From Piscicola geometra (lineage: Eukaryota > Annelida > Clitellata > Hirudinida > Piscicolidae), in the NCBI GenBank assembly GCA_943735955.1, contig OX030961.1, positions 1,632,483 through 1,696,482 of the forward strand: a stretch of 64,000 bases of DNA, given 5' to 3'. The notes below the pieces were generated by a model that saw only the letters and a program-made list of their open reading frames with translations, searched no databases and was not told the DNA's origin. Position numbers and translations under genes: made by a program. Shown piece after piece: positions 13,403 through 25,904 of this stretch (position 1 is its first letter; each line of letters starts with the position of its first letter).

Positions 13403-14740
13403 TCAATTTTCAAATCTCATTTCATAAAGTCGACAAAATGATCATTCAAAAAGCTAAAATTCTTCTTGTTTGTGAAGTAATAATTACTGAGCCGGGAATT
13501 ATTGGAAATGTTCAATGATTGACTCCTTATTTAAAAGATTTTCTATTATAACTGCGTTCACTGTTTTACCAATAGACTTAATTCGAAGGCCTTTTCGATA
13601 AATTTGGGATTTTCGAAATTTTTCGAAAAATCATTACACTTTTTCCGCTTTAATTATATTCAAAAATTTAAATATATTTATGTTTCAAATTTAAATGTAT
13701 ATATACATACTTTAAATTTAAATATGGTATCTTTTTCAAAACTTATTAGTTTTATTTTCACTGATTGTCTTTGTAGCGCTCTTGAATTTGAAGAAAGAGC
13801 GCTATAGAAATCTATTTGATTGATTGATTCCTCGCTGATTCAATTATTTTTTGAAAATATTGAAACTATTGTTTTAAAAACTGTAAATTTTAATAAATAA
13901 TATACTTACATTCATGATAGTAATTTTTGATGACAGATTAGCTAATTCAGAATTTATAAGCAAGCTTGCAGAACCGCCATTTTTTCCCAGATCGGCTTAG
14001 CTTCCGGCTCTCGAAAGTTTGACGACTCCGGCTCAGCTCTTTGCTTCCTATTGAGAGGCTGCGAAACGAGACAAACTTGCGCAAACTTTTGACGAAAACA
14101 TTGTCTCGAAAAGCAAACGCAATGCATAATAAAAAGGTCCTTCTAATTGGTAAATTTAAAAAATTAAATTCTGTTCAATTTTTTCCTAGTTAAAAACATT
14201 AAAGACATTTCTGAATAAAATAATTGTGTCGCATTTTAGATGTTTAGTTTTAATAAGTTCAGGCATTATTATTTACTTGTGAAATAAGGATTTTAATAAT
14301 TATTTAAATGATATTTAATATCTATGTAGTGCATAAATAAAAATATATTTTGTTCATATTACATGAATGTTGAAGCAATCTGTTTCAACCAAATGTTTAA
14401 ATTAATAAAAGAAAAAATATATTTTACGTGTAGCTATAAATAAAAGTTTAAATAAATTCAAAGTTTGTTAGTTCATTGAAATAATACATAATTTTAATAA
14501 TTTTTTAATATTAATTTTAACATTTAAAAACAAATAAAGGCCAAAAAATTGTGTGGCTACATTGAAAAAAAAAATTTGTGTGGTTACATTTTAGATTTTG
14601 ACATGCAAAAAAATGTAAAATAAAATTGGAAAGATTCATTAAAGATTTCTTGTGGTGAGATGCACTCAAGCTATCATTTGATTCAAGACTGATGCTAGTG
14701 TAACGTTGCTGAAAAAGAATAAAAAATTGAAATTAATTCT
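13403..14740. other. Intergenic AT-rich stretch with a LINE 3' tail
   Basis: No supported gene. At 13765-13828 a GCGCTATAGAAAT motif followed by (TTGA)n looks like the 3' end of a CR1/L2-type LINE, similar to tails at 57270-57315 and 61800-61855. At 13990-14065 a GGCTC/GACTCCGGCTC-rich segment resembles the subterminal sequence of the TIR element at 53147-53957. The rest is A/T-rich with nothing recognisable. Confidence 0.5.
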
Positions 14741-14749
14741 TCGCTATCT

Positions 14750-15893
14750 CGTAGTAACTTTGTCTTCAACTAACCTATGCCTGAAGAGTTCTTAAAGATG
14801 AAAACGTTTGCGTAAATGGTTTACGGATCACTGAACACTGCGACAACTGATTTAGAAAAGGCAGAAAGTCTCAATAATTTCTTTAAAAGTGTATGTACAG
14901 AAGAAAACAATGATAATTTTAACAAAATAGATAATATAATATTTAAAGAAAGATCTAAGGATGGAGATGTCACAAAGGATGAAATTTATAACTTATTAAA
15001 AGAAATAAATGTAACAAAAGCCCCAGGTCCAGATGGTGTTTATCCCATAGTATTATCAAAATTAGCAAATATAATACATAAACCATTATGTAACATTTTT
15101 AATAGCTCACTAAATAGCGGTATAATACCAGGAGATTGGAAAAAAGGGGAAATAATACCAATATTTAAAAAAGGAGATAAAAAAGAGGTATCAAATTATA
15201 GGCCAGTTAGTTTAACTAGTATAAACTGTAAAATAATGGAAAAAGTAATAAGAAAAAGAATAGAAAAACATATGAATCTAAATTATTTATTTAGCAAAAG
15301 ACAATATGATTTTATTGGAGGACGGTCGACTTCATTACAATTACTAATGGTAATGGATAATTAGACTAGTATTTTAGACAAAGGAGGGGTAGTCGATGTT
15401 ATTTACACTGATTTTATGAAAGCATTTGATAAGGTACCGCATAAAAAATTAATACATAAATTAGAAAATTATGGAATTGGTTATAAAACATGCAGGTGGA
15501 TAAGTAATTTTCTAAATGATAGGGTACAGAGGGTTAATGTTAATGGTGTTAAATCACAATGGGTAAAAGTAAAAAGTGGCATTCCCCAAGGATCAGTCTT
15601 GGGTCCATTATTATTTGTTTTATTTATCAACGATCTGCCAGAGAGAGTGAGTTCAAATATATTTATGTACGCTGATGATTGTAAAATATATCAACAAATT
15701 AATGAAATAGAGGACCAAACAAGGCTACAAGAAGATATAAACAAAGTAGTGGAATGGAGTGTGCAATGGGACCTGAGACTTCATCCACATAAATGTCAAC
15801 TATTGCAGATATACAGAAATAAAAAGGAAGAAAGAGTTTATTCTATGCAGGATTATGAAGGAAGTCAGGTAGTTTTTTATTTTTTTATTTTTA
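14750..15893 (+). mobile_element. LINE fragment with near-intact reverse transcriptase
   Basis: One frame runs from 14816 to 15901 with a single in-frame TAG at 15362. It encodes most of a non-LTR reverse transcriptase: KAPGPDGVYP near the start, SNYRPVSL, IYTDFMKAFDKVPH (motif A), GIPQGSVLGPLLF, and the catalytic FMYADDCKIY with both Asp residues. The endonuclease upstream and the C-terminal end are missing, and the frame dissolves into (T)n A-rich sequence after 15870. RT motifs are excellent; clade (CR1/Jockey-like) is a guess. One stop suggests a fairly young copy. Confidence 0.9.
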
Positions 15894-15901
15894 TTTATTA
15901 A

Positions 15902-18200
15902 TTATTTTTTTATTATTTTTTATAACCATTATAGAGGCCAACAGATCTGCGTGGTTTTAACTCCCTAAACTAAACTTTTGTTGAGTAAGGTATCTCTGTG
16001 GATCAAAGATGAAGCGTCTTTTAAATTTTAATTTCTCTATAAAATAAAAAAAAAGTTTCTGATGAAAAAAAATCAAACTCCGATAGCCGAAACCGCTCCA
16101 AGCCTGGAAATGGACATTATGGGACACTCTTCAAACCAACGACTACCACACTTCAAAACTCATTATACGCTCCTTTAACCCGTAAGAGCCCAGTGATCGG
16201 AATTCGGACATGAAAATTAATATACTATAATTAATTAAGTAATCATATATAATTATTTGTTTGCGTCTGTTAGGTATTATAGATGCGTTAGCTACACTTT
16301 AGAATAGTATTTATTCAAATTATTTACAGTCAATTTTTAAAATCGTGCAAAATCAAATTTTTTGTTTTACTTGTTTGACCCAATAAAAATTAATACGATG
16401 CAGTAAATATGCTTTTATTTTTTTGAAGTATATAATTTTAACCGTAAACAACACAATAGAAAAAGTTACTTGCTTAAAGTTATAACAAGAATAGCTACAA
16501 ATTACATATAAAATAGTATGCCCGATATCGGTCATTTGCCTCTAGTTTCATACAGAACTCTGGGTTACCACTGGGCTTAAATTCAGGTTTTAAATTCCTC
16601 TCATGTGTGGATAATACTGAAAAAACGACTTTGTTATTTGAAAAAAAATTCTGCACCTTTCGAGCGATCAGAATGTAAACGCAATGGGAATTGCAAGCAT
16701 ATATCGACTCTAATTGGCTGATTGTAAGCTTTAATTATTGCTTTAGAATTTTTCTGCTTACTTTCTCAGAAAAGTCAGGCACTACTGTTATCAACACACA
16801 AAAAACAAACGAAACCTTGTTTTTGACATTTTAAATACTAATTGTAACTAATATGTGTATATAATAATTATAAACTCATAATTGATTCCTCAATATTAAG
16901 ACAATAAAAATAAAATATTCATACTTTTAATTTATGAAGTACCTATGTATGGAATATGGCCTGCGTCTGTCGAGCCGGGCATAAGGCAGAGTAGGGTCCA
17001 ATGAAAACAAAGAATTGAGTTTTTGAACCTTTTTCTGTTTTATTTTGCTGATATCATAGTAAAAACATTCAGTTGAGTGCCTTGGCGCATTATAAATACG
17101 CATTATTATTATATTATTTGTAATTGATTCCCACTTTAAAACCTGATTTGGTAGTGAATCACTTAAATCACTGATGACAGCTGCTTCCTTGAACAGGCCT
17201 CATGTGTCAGTGAAGATAGAGCCGAAATCACCGTCTCCTACAGGCAGCGCGTCTAAAAACTCTCGTAATCGAAGAAAGCAGACTTCGACAAAATCTGATA
17301 TTTTCATCTATTATCCATTTTAAATAAAAAATTTACTCGTAATTTTTGTTTCTAGAAACGATTGTGCAATATTAAGATTAAGACAAGTACACAAAATAGA
17401 ATAATAGTACCACTTAGTGTCAGTGTCATGTTGAAAAATTCCGTTCACAGGGAATAGAACAGGTATACTAAACAAAATTTTGGCTACTTCTAGTAGTATT
17501 GAAGATGTTGGAGATTTTAACATTCTTATTCTCCACAACTGCACAAATAAAATCATTCGTATAATTTGATAGTATAACAATTGTATTATAATTTTTACGC
17601 TATAACAACTAACATAATAGGTCTAAATAACCATCAATTGATTTTTTCTCAACGGAACTGCAGCTTGGTCTGGCTGTACAAAATAGAATACATTTTTTCT
17701 AATAAATGTCTTGGTATTTGTTTCCTATTATTCTTTCATACTGGCGATGCAACAGACATGCTGCCATATAAATAAGATCAATGGGCATCTTTTCTTTTGT
17801 CTAAATGATCAACTGAGCAATCAACTGGAAATTAATAATTGAAATTCAAAGTATTAATTAATAAAATAATAATAATATAACTGACCAGTTTGATGTCATC
17901 TAACAAGTTTTCATCATCACCCATTTTTTCAAATCTCCCTTATATTTGGACTCGCCATAACAACTTCAAATGTAATGTTTGAGATTTTGACATTGGCAAC
18001 GCAATGGTGGCTTCGTTATACATTTTCATTGCATTTAATTAGAGCTGTGCTTTAATCTACGTTAACTTTCAATTCAACGTATTAACTTTAGAAATTTTCA
18101 AGCATTTAGGGAAATACCCATTGTTGAACGACAAATTTATTAAATGTTGTAAAGGAACCAAAATATGATTAACAGTTTTTTTTAAATAAAAAGTTAGAAA
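15902..18200. other. AT-rich stretch, mostly unrecognised
   Basis: It contains a short motif at 15943-15972 (GTGGTT, then ACTCCCTAAACTAAAC) that recurs near 40974, and a LINE/SINE-like tail at about 17075-17125 (GCGCATTATAAATACGC and ATT repeats). A small ORF at 17174 is listed separately. I see no other gene. Confidence 0.4.
17174..17323 (+). CDS. Small ORF of 49 codons with a VKIEP motif
   Basis: ATG 17174 to TAA 17321. The peptide is Ser/Lys/Pro-rich and includes HVSVKIEPKSPSPTGSASK, then an Arg/Lys cluster. VKIEP fits the SUMO acceptor consensus (hydrophobic-K-x-E). Base composition is clearly more GC-rich than its surroundings. It could be a stranded exon, a retrocopy piece or chance. 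No splice partners were found. Confidence 0.3.
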   Translation: MTAASLNRPHVSVKIEPKSPSPTGSASKNSRNRRKQTSTKSDIFIYYPF

Positions 18201-18229
18201 AACAATCATCACCTGAACTATAAGAATTT

Positions 18230-20930
18230 TAAAAATTATTAAGGGCATCTATAATGTCAACCGAGGAACAATGAAATAAAGCAAAACTGTTTGAAATATT
18301 AACATCGAGATATTTAGCATAACCATTACTTGCATTTTCAGGATTAGATAAATGACTATAGTTTACAAAACTTGAAAAATAATTGTTAAAAAGATTGCAC
18401 AAAGTAGATTCGTCTTTAATCAATTGGTTATCAACCATAATATAATAGGACTGAGTATTTTTCATACCCATACATGATTTTAATAAATCCCAGGTGCGTT
18501 TGCCACTGTGTCTATTTTTATTGAATTGCTCATTATAATACATATTCTCAGAAATTCTACACAGATTAACAAAAATATTTTTTTAATTCCTATATAAAAA
18601 TTCGTCAGATAATGTTCAGACCGAAAAAACCTCTTATAAAGTCTATTCTTGGTAACAGACGAAATGATCAAAACCTGGGAAATCCAGGGTTTTTTCTTGC
18701 GAGTAGGTTTATGAGTAGCTAAACAAAATTGTGAAACAGCTTGCTTAAAAGTATTGATAAATAATTCAAATGCAGTGTCAGTGTCTGAACAATCCAAAAT
18801 CGGATTCCAGTCAAAATTCGCAAAATAATTGTTTAACTTTGCAATGTTGTAACAATTGTAACTAAAAGATTTAGTATTATGATCAGATAACTTAACTTCG
18901 AAAGATACCTTAAAAGATGTAAACACAGGAAAATGGTCAGTCAAGGATGAGCAGATAACACCGGAATTATGTGTTATCAGATTGTTAGTGAAAATATTAT
19001 CAATTAAGGAAGATTTAGAAACACGTGTTGGAATAGAAATTAAGGGAACAAAATTAAATTAATGAAATAAGTTTACAAATTGAGCAGAAATATTTTTATA
19101 ATCATAATTTAATAGGTCAATATTGAAATCACCAATTAAATATATAAGTTTAGAGGAACAGAGTTTTATTTTTATTAATAGGGTAGTTAAATCATTTAAG
19201 AATAACATAGGATCAGAATTCGGAGGACGATATAAAACATATATTAAGCAACTAGAAACATTATTAATAAAAATTTCAACCACTAGTAGTTCAAAAGTTG
19301 GAGATAGATAAAACAAATCATCTCTAGTAACATATTTAAAGCGTTTGTTAATAAACAAACCTACACCACCGCCAGTACAATCAACACGATTTTTGAAAAC
19401 AAAGTGAAAGTCAGGCAAATCAATTAAATAAACATTTTCATCGCGCAACTATGTTTCAGTAATAGCAATCAAGTTAAATTTATTATTACAACATTCAATT
19501 AAAGTACCTATTTCAGTCATTTTATTAATTATACTCCTACTGTTGATATGAATAATTGAAAAACTATCTGCTTCAATGAATTGATCAACTCTCTCCGGCA
19601 GCAGAAGAGGACAGTCACCATTGACATTTTGTAGAAAGTTTTCATCTGGATCAATATCATTGAGGAAAGTATCAGAATTGCCATAAAAATTGATTTGATT
19701 ATCAGTGTTATTATCAATGTATATTATGTTGTTGAACTATTGCTGACGTTATCTTCTTCAGAATCGTTGTTAAAATTATTTGTTGTCGCCATGGTTGTTG
19801 GTTGTTGATTTTTGCACATTGTTCCCCTCTGTGGTTTTTTTCTCTTTAGTCAGCGAAAAGTCCCATTCACGAAGAAACGTGTACTTAGGCCATATGTCCG
19901 GATTTTTTAATTTATTCAGCTCTTTTATTGGCAAAATTATCTTAAAGGCTGTTGATTCTACTGTTTGGTCGATTTCAATAACTTCTGAATTTCTGTTCCG
20001 CAAAACTAGAAAGCAATGGCTAGAAGTAATGTCGTTCGATTTCAAATGTTCTTCAATTAAACTTTTATTGCATAAGCCAACGTTTCCTACGTAATATGTT
20101 ATTTTCTTTTCTATTTCTTTGGACGCCTTTAATGAACAATTGACTCCCGTGCCAAATACCTTGTTACGGTTTATTCCCGGTTGAGGTTTATTAGAACCTA
20201 CAGTATTACTGTTGTCAGTAGAGTTCAAATAAACATTATTGTTGGGGATATGTGGAAGAAGCTCTTGTTCTGATGTTGAAGTTCTACTTCGTTTGTTTGG
20301 ATTAACTCCATCAGCATTCTTATTGTTATTGATACTGTTATGCTGCACATTACTATTGTTTTTGTTCGGATTTGGACTTTGAATTAATTCAGACCATAGC
20401 CGAGTATTGTATTTACTTTTTAAATTATTCAACGTTTGTTCAAATGTATTTTTTAAATTATACAATTGGTTGTTAACGTTCAATACACTCTCACTTAATT
20501 GTTGTTTATCTTGTGTATGTTTGTTGATAATGGCGTCGAATTTGTTGTCGAAAAGTTGCTCAATTTTTTGATATATGGATTCACAATTGAGATTTGTACT
20601 AACCGGTATCCTATTGAGATTGGCACTGACGTATGTTGGTATACGATTAAGTCCAAAGTTGTCACGGATGTTCAACAACACTTCGATTATATCCATGAGT
20701 TTATCTTTTTTAGTGTTGCCATGTTGAACGAATTTAATTTTATCAATATTAAGACTTTTGAATTCGGTGTTAAGCAACTTTTTTGATAAAGTTATTTCTT
20801 CGGTTGTAAAAAAATCAGCAGTATTAGATATCAATGTTTCATTATTTAAACTGTTTAAATTATTTAGTAAATAACACAAAACTTCATTTATAAAATAATT
20901 TTGAGCAGCCATGTTTGTTAGGTACAACTT
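18230..20930 (-). mobile_element. LINE with ORF1 and endonuclease but no RT
   Basis: The minus strand carries an intact 383-codon ORF1 (20927-19776) and then an AP-type endonuclease, broken by stops (19717-18500). ORF1 starts MYLTNMAAQNYF, has coiled-coil-like heptads in its middle, an Asn/Ser linker, and a C-terminal domain ending near the start of ORF2. Endonuclease landmarks are IAITETWL, GGGVGLFI, YVLYRPPNS, LIGDFNIDLL and TDHFPVF. After these, part of the linker to RT is present (TWDLLKSCMG). The reverse transcriptase is absent. This is the opposite of normal 5' truncation. Confidence 0.85.
19776..20927 (-). CDS. LINE ORF1 protein
   Basis: A complete 383-codon frame without stops, from ATG 20927 to the stop at 19776-19778, directly before the endonuclease frame. 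The N-terminal third is helical; the middle shows long Leu/Asn/Lys heptads (KIEQLFDNKFDAIINK); the C-terminal 110 residues (ITYYVGNVGLCNKSLIEEHL onwards) look globular and Ile/Val-rich. In LINEs ORF1 proteins bind the element RNA. Assignment rests mainly on position; the family of the C-terminal domain is not recognised. Confidence 0.7.
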   Translation of the reverse strand: MYLTNMAAQNYFINEVLCYLLNNLNSLNNETLISNTADFFTTEEITLSKKLLNTEFKSLNIDKIKFVQHGNTKKDKLMDIIEVLLNIRDNFGLNRIPTYVSANLNRIPVSTNLNCESIYQKIEQLFDNKFDAIINKHTQDKQQLSESVLNVNNQLYNLKNTFEQTLNNLKSKYNTRLWSELIQSPNPNKNNSNVQHNSINNNKNADGVNPNKRSRTSTSEQELLPHIPNNNVYLNSTDNSNTVGSNKPQPGINRNKVFGTGVNCSLKASKEIEKKITYYVGNVGLCNKSLIEEHLKSNDITSSHCFLVLRNRNSEVIEIDQTVESTAFKIILPIKELNKLKNPDIWPKYTFLREWDFSLTKEKKTTEGNNVQKSTTNNHGDNK

Positions 20931-21235
20931 AAGACAATATATATATAAATATATATATATATTTAAAGATTGAAACTGAAATTATAATAAAAATGTAAGA
21001 TAAGAGTATGTATCTATATTATATTATTGTTATAATTTATTCTAAAATTATTATTGATCTTATATATATATACATATACACATATATATATATACATACA
21101 TATTTATCCATATATATATAATATTATTTTTATTTGTTTTACAATTATTAATGACCATTAGTATAGATATAAAAAAAGGACGAAATTAGAAAGCAAGAAA
21201 TTGATGAATGGAAAATGAGCAGTAAATTTGTAAGT
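20931..21235. repeat. (TA)n-rich spacer
   Basis: Runs of TATATA interrupted by single bases at 20937-20972 and 21060-21122. No gene seen. Confidence 0.8.
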
Positions 21236-21240
21236 TATTG

Positions 21241-22560
21241 TCATCGGTCGAACAAGTACGTTTTCAGGGAACGGCTGAATGTCGCGGTCGAGCTCGGGGA
21301 TTTAAGTCTATTGGGAAGACTATTCCAAAGAGTCGGCGCTGCAACAAAAAAGCTTCTTGCACCTGCATACTTGAGTTTGTAGCTCTGTGGAACTACATCT
21401 CTTGACCTGGAAGACCTGAGTCTTTCCCTCTGGAGAAGACTTGCTCTCATGACAATACTACTCGACAAATAATCTGGGCACTCATTAGACAGACACTTGT
21501 AAATTAACAAGATGTCTTTGCATTTAATTCTGTTTTCAACACGAAGCCAGTGAAGCTCCTTGAGAACAGGGCTGATGTGATCATACTTTCTAGCACCTGT
21601 TATGAGCCTAGCTGTAGTGTTGATTACAGACAGAATTTTCTGCAGCTGCGTCATTGGCAACCCAGTTAGAATGATATTGCCATAGTCAATTCGACTGAGA
21701 ACCAAAGCAGAAGCCAATGTTCTCAGTGAGTCCCTGGTCAATAACCATCTTATGGATCGTATTTGGCGTAAAGAAGCAAAGCAGGTTTGAGTCATCTTGT
21801 TGATGTGTGTCGTCATGGTGAGGTCTTTGTCGAGATAAACTTCTAGGTTTCTGACACTTTCAAAAGGAATTATCTTGTTCTGACAAATGCAAACTGGATC
21901 TTTGGGAGTGTGAGCAGAGTTTCGACGGGATGAGAACCAGATAACTTCAGTTTTGCTGGAGTTAGGTTTCAGTTGATTGGCACCCATCCAAGCAGCAATT
22001 TCATCAATGCATGATGACGCCCTTTCTTGCAGGTCAGACTGATGACCTTTAATGCAATGACCGTAAATCTGGTTGTCATCAGCATACTGATGAAAAGCAA
22101 GCTCATGTCTAGCTGCTATTATTTCCAAATCTCCAGTGTACAACAAGAACAGTAAAGGACCAAGGACTGAACCTTGGGGGACTCCTACAGCGGAAACCGA
22201 CATTGTCGATTTTGTCCCACTACAGCGGATGTCAAAACATCGGTACCCTGCCTGCCGTAAAAAGACCTGTTAAATAAGCTCACTAAAAAAGAGCAATTAT
22301 TCCAGATATCTCCTTCAACAGCCATGTAGGAACCGGGTCATTCGAGCACTGCTTATTTGGAAGCCCGTGAATAGCCCTAACTACTTCTTCATCGTCGACA
22401 ATGCTGAACCCATTCAAACTGAGCCCGTGCTCGCAAAACGAAAATGTTGGGTCATCTTGGGCACTTATTGACTTTCTGCCCAGCACAACTTTCTCTGTGA
22501 GGTGTGCGTGATAGTCATCGGCACTGATGCCTATGACTGACGACGTCTTACTTCTGCCCT
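21241..22560 (-). mobile_element. Internally deleted LINE reverse transcriptase
   Basis: On the minus strand the RT N-terminal region is at 22560-22283 (VVRAIHGLPNKQCSNDPVPT, the usual start of the RT fingers). After a short unrelated junction, the C-terminal half follows at 22203-21241 as an intact 320-codon frame: GVPQGSVLGPLLF, FHQYADDNQIY (catalytic pair), SALVLSRIDYGN, LKELHWLRV and LWNSLPNRL, ending in FSRSLKTYLF. Motif A and the palm between them are missing, so the element carries an internal deletion. It is an L2/CR1-like family distinct from the one at 14.8 kb. Confidence 0.88.
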
Positions 22561-23548
22561 TCTATAGAGCTTTTATAATTCAAAAAGGGGTTCAAATTAA
22601 TTTTAAATTGTGATATTGTCAGAACACAAATAGAATATATTCTATATATCAAATTGATTGGTTATAAAAGTAATCACCTTCTATAGCATTTTTCATGTTC
22701 CCCTGGTGAATAAGAATTATTTAAAAAATTTATATGTTTAACATTTGAGCAGAGATCGAGGCTGATATAGAAATTCGTCTTCCTTGGGCGTTCCACTGAG
22801 CTCGTTGGATGACCAAGTTCTCTGAATATCCATTTTCTTGCTCAACATTTCTGATGACTGCACAATAACTGTCATCTTTCGGTTACTTAGAGCCTGTTTC
22901 ACATGTGTGTTGCAACTGTCCCAAGAATTGATATATGCCTTCTTCGTCCGTTAGAAAGGTACATGAAGCAACAGGTAAGGTTGTAATCAAGTCTTTCGGT
23001 CGAAACTTCAGGGATATTCGAGTGAAATTCTGGTTGGTCTATTATTTTTACCATAAACTGTTAGCATGGTTACAACAGACCTTTATTTTCGCCTTGTCTT
23101 TCATCCTGCTCTACTCTAAATAAAATTGTGGGATATTGTGTCAGAACACAATCTATTCACAGCATTAAAAATACCTCAAAGATTCATAATCAGGAGCGGC
23201 GATCTGCTGCAAATTTTGGGGGTTCTAACCAGCATGAACGATCTGGGAAGGGAGTCTTGAGGTTCGGATCCTCTTCCCCCTCACTTAAAAAAACATTGTA
23301 ACACTTTTTTTGTGCGAATATTTAGGTAAGCAATGAAGTTTTATTTTAGACAGCTATAACTATAACTACACATAGTCACAATGTATTAATATGTAACAAT
23401 TCTGTTTTATGCCATGTTTGAAGATTTGTTCGCATCAAATCAAGAGTTTAAAATTTTTTTTATTGAACAAAGTGGGGGGGGGTCCACATTAAGGCGGACT
23501 ACCAAAAAGTGGAAAGATCCGGGGCCCCAGGATCGCCGCCCAAGGTCG
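22561..23548. other. No supported gene; decayed repeat sequence
   Basis: A minus-strand stretch at about 22740-22950 reads like protein in pieces but has no motif I can name. A CTTCTATAG motif occurs at 22558 and 22678. A GC-rich block at 23468-23548 (GGGG runs) resembles transposon ends. Confidence 0.3.
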
Positions 23549-23690
23549 TGTAGCGGCCCACATATAGGCACGCACATGCACACGTGCTCACCAGACAGGA
23601 AGTCCTGGGCATTCCCTTTGGTTACGTACTATATATAAAACGTTGTTCTGTAAATAAATCTCTCTCTCTTGTGTCTCTGAACTCGTAATA
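23549..23690 (+). mobile_element. Solo-LTR-like insert, copy A
   Basis: A 142-bp unit starts TGTAGCGGCCCACATATAGG and ends GTAATA. It is flanked by GTCG on both sides (23545-23548 and 23691-23694). It contains a TATA-like ACTATATATAAAA, a polyadenylation-type AATAAA and a CT-rich tract in that order, the layout of a short LTR. The copy at 29966-30093 is nearly identical for its first 70 bases. Confidence 0.7.
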
Positions 23691-23694
23691 GTCG

Positions 23695-24885
23695 TAACAC
23701 ATGTCTTTCACATCTAACCTCACCCACATCACCAAAATCATGTGACGATTTTAAAAACAATGTTAAAAATTTAATTTTAATGTTTATATATTTTTCTTTT
23801 TAGTCCGTTTTCAGTGAAAGGACCTTAAAGATTATTGTAATCTGGTCCATATTGTGTTTGGGCATATAAACCATTCTGATATAGTAGAAAATATAAGCTA
23901 ATTGTTAAAGGATCATATACTGGGATCGTCATAACTTTCAGACAGGGATAACTTGTATAATCATTCCCGATTGCAAGAATAAAATAACATTAGATCAGAC
24001 AGTACGAATACACTGACACATCATGAAATCACAGTGTGCTTGTCATCACGTGCTAAATCAATTTTTTTAAACATCAATTAATTCGGTATCAGATATGAAG
24101 TTTCCACCTGATATTCAGTAAGAGAGAGTTACATATCATCATTTATAGAATATATAGGAGCAAATATAAATATAAGATGGCGGCAGTCTCATATTGTTTG
24201 TGTCAACAGTCTTTTCAGACAGGGATAACAATTGTAATCATCGACTAACATACACCATCTTAATCATTATTTCATCATTAATAAATAAAAATTATAATTC
24301 AAACCAAACTAAATAACGATAGGGGAAAATGAAAAAGTAATGGCTCCTTAGTATTTATAGGGAAAACCAAAGAACTAATACATCACAGTTAATGTATATA
24401 AAAACTCGAAAACATAATTATCACTAACTTCGTAAGTAAAAAATGTTGTTACATAAAATCGATTTTTTCAATTTTCAACTAATAAAAATGGTTTTGATTT
24501 TTTTTGGCTATTTTAAAAATTAGATTAGAGTAGAAATACAATCATGATGAAGCTTCAATGAAGGTAGTTTATTATCATAATAAGTCAAAGACATATAATT
24601 TGAGGACTACTTAGATGGCAAGCAGTCAAACTTACACAGACTTAAAAATGCAAAGTTTTGAAAGTCAAATCCCTGAAGAGAAGTTCGTTTATTACTGTGC
24701 CCTGAACGCTGTTTCAGAAGCTGACATGCACTAGCGCCCTTTGCAATTTTTCCAATATTTACATTTTTGTATACCAACTGCAGGTATAGAGATATCTTTA
24801 AATAAAACCTAGAAAATGCTGTTTATGTTGTTTATGTTGATGTTGAGAGTGAACTTCTTGAAGTTGTGTATCTTGAGGCTGCTGC
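23695..24885. other. Intergenic repeats, no gene seen
   Basis: A segment at 23800-23860 (TTTAGTCCGTTTTC, then AAAGGACCTTAA) recurs at about 31742-31800. The motif CAGACAGGGATAAC with a TAATCAT tail occurs at 23940 and again at 24218. Otherwise AT-rich and unrecognised. Confidence 0.45.
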
Positions 24886-24892
24886 TCTTGGT

Positions 24893-25027
24893 GAGAAGTT
24901 GGTGCAGCAGTGAGAAGTTGGTGCAGCAGTGAGGAGTTGGTGCAGCAGTGAGGAGTTGGTGCAGCAGTGAGGAGTTGGTGCAGCAGTGAGGAGTTGGTGC
25001 AGCAGTGAGGAGTTGGTGCAGCAGTGA
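24893..25027. repeat. 19-bp minisatellite, seven copies
   Basis: The unit GTTGGTGCAGCAGTGAGGA repeats about seven times, the first copies with GAA for GGA. The Cys/Thr-rich minus-strand frames here are a by-product of it. Confidence 0.95.
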
Positions 25028-25079
25028 ACCATCCAACAACCGCACTTTTGACGGATCGGTTTTGTTCTCATCTCCTGCG

Positions 25080-25900
25080 ATCGACTTTATTATTTCCCAC
25101 GTGGTTCCGTACTCACGTCGTTGGTCAGCGTTCTCGAGGGTAATGAGTTGCTCGTTGAGATGAGCTTTTTGATCATTGTCATACGTGTGACTGCAGCGAG
25201 TTCCACTGCTCTTTATGGGTTAACTGACGCGTCCTCTTATACTTTTTGGTGGCCTTGTTGCATTCGTCCGAAAGAGCGAGTGTTGAAGGGGACACTCAAT
25301 GAGCGTTTTGTCTGCTTCTTCAGAATCTTTTCGCTTGCATAACGCAGTATCTCGTCCAGTGTGTCTGTCTTTAGCTGGATTTCGCTGGCGCAGGTTAATT
25401 TTTTTCCATTCATGAGCTCGGAGAAACTATTAAGAAGTGTTATGTCAAAGCTATGCCTAGTTTCTGAAACCTCTAGCTTACTCCAGTTGTACTTGCACCT
25501 TCTGTTTGGCGGTCGCAGAAAAAATCAAAATTGAGCCCTAACTGCCTTATGACTGGAGCCGATGTTTATGGAGCTGTAGGCTCGACAGCTGGTGGTAGAC
25601 TTCCACCCCTTGGTGCTGAATGCAATGTGGTCTATTTGCTGTTTGTCGCCCTTAGACCCAGTGTAGATCACATGTCGGGACTTTCTATTCTTGAAGGGCA
25701 AGTTTGCTAGTCTTAGGTTAGACGTTTCGCATAACTCAACAAGTCGTTTGCCATTGTCATTGGTTTCATCATAGAACCATCCGGGCCTACAATTCTCGGA
25801 TTTGTTTCATGGTAACAGTGTGAGAGGGTATGCTGTTAACTAACTCTCGCACTTCATCGTAGAAATTGTCTTTCCCTGTGGCGAGTGAGAGCTCGGTTGG
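25080..25900 (-). mobile_element. LINE endonuclease fragment
   Basis: On the minus strand, broken frames give pieces such as NDNGKRLVELCETSNLRLAN, then HVIYTGSKGDKQQIDHI. This is the C-terminal part of an AP-type endonuclease (asparagine/aspartate and QIDHI box). The following linker is broken by stops. Neither RT nor ORF1 is present. Confidence 0.65.
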
Positions 25901-25904
25901 TGCA

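Noticed and set aside
23414..23638. Small + strand gene at 23.4 kb
   Set aside because: It runs into the solo-LTR-like element and a G-rich repeat, with no family similarity.
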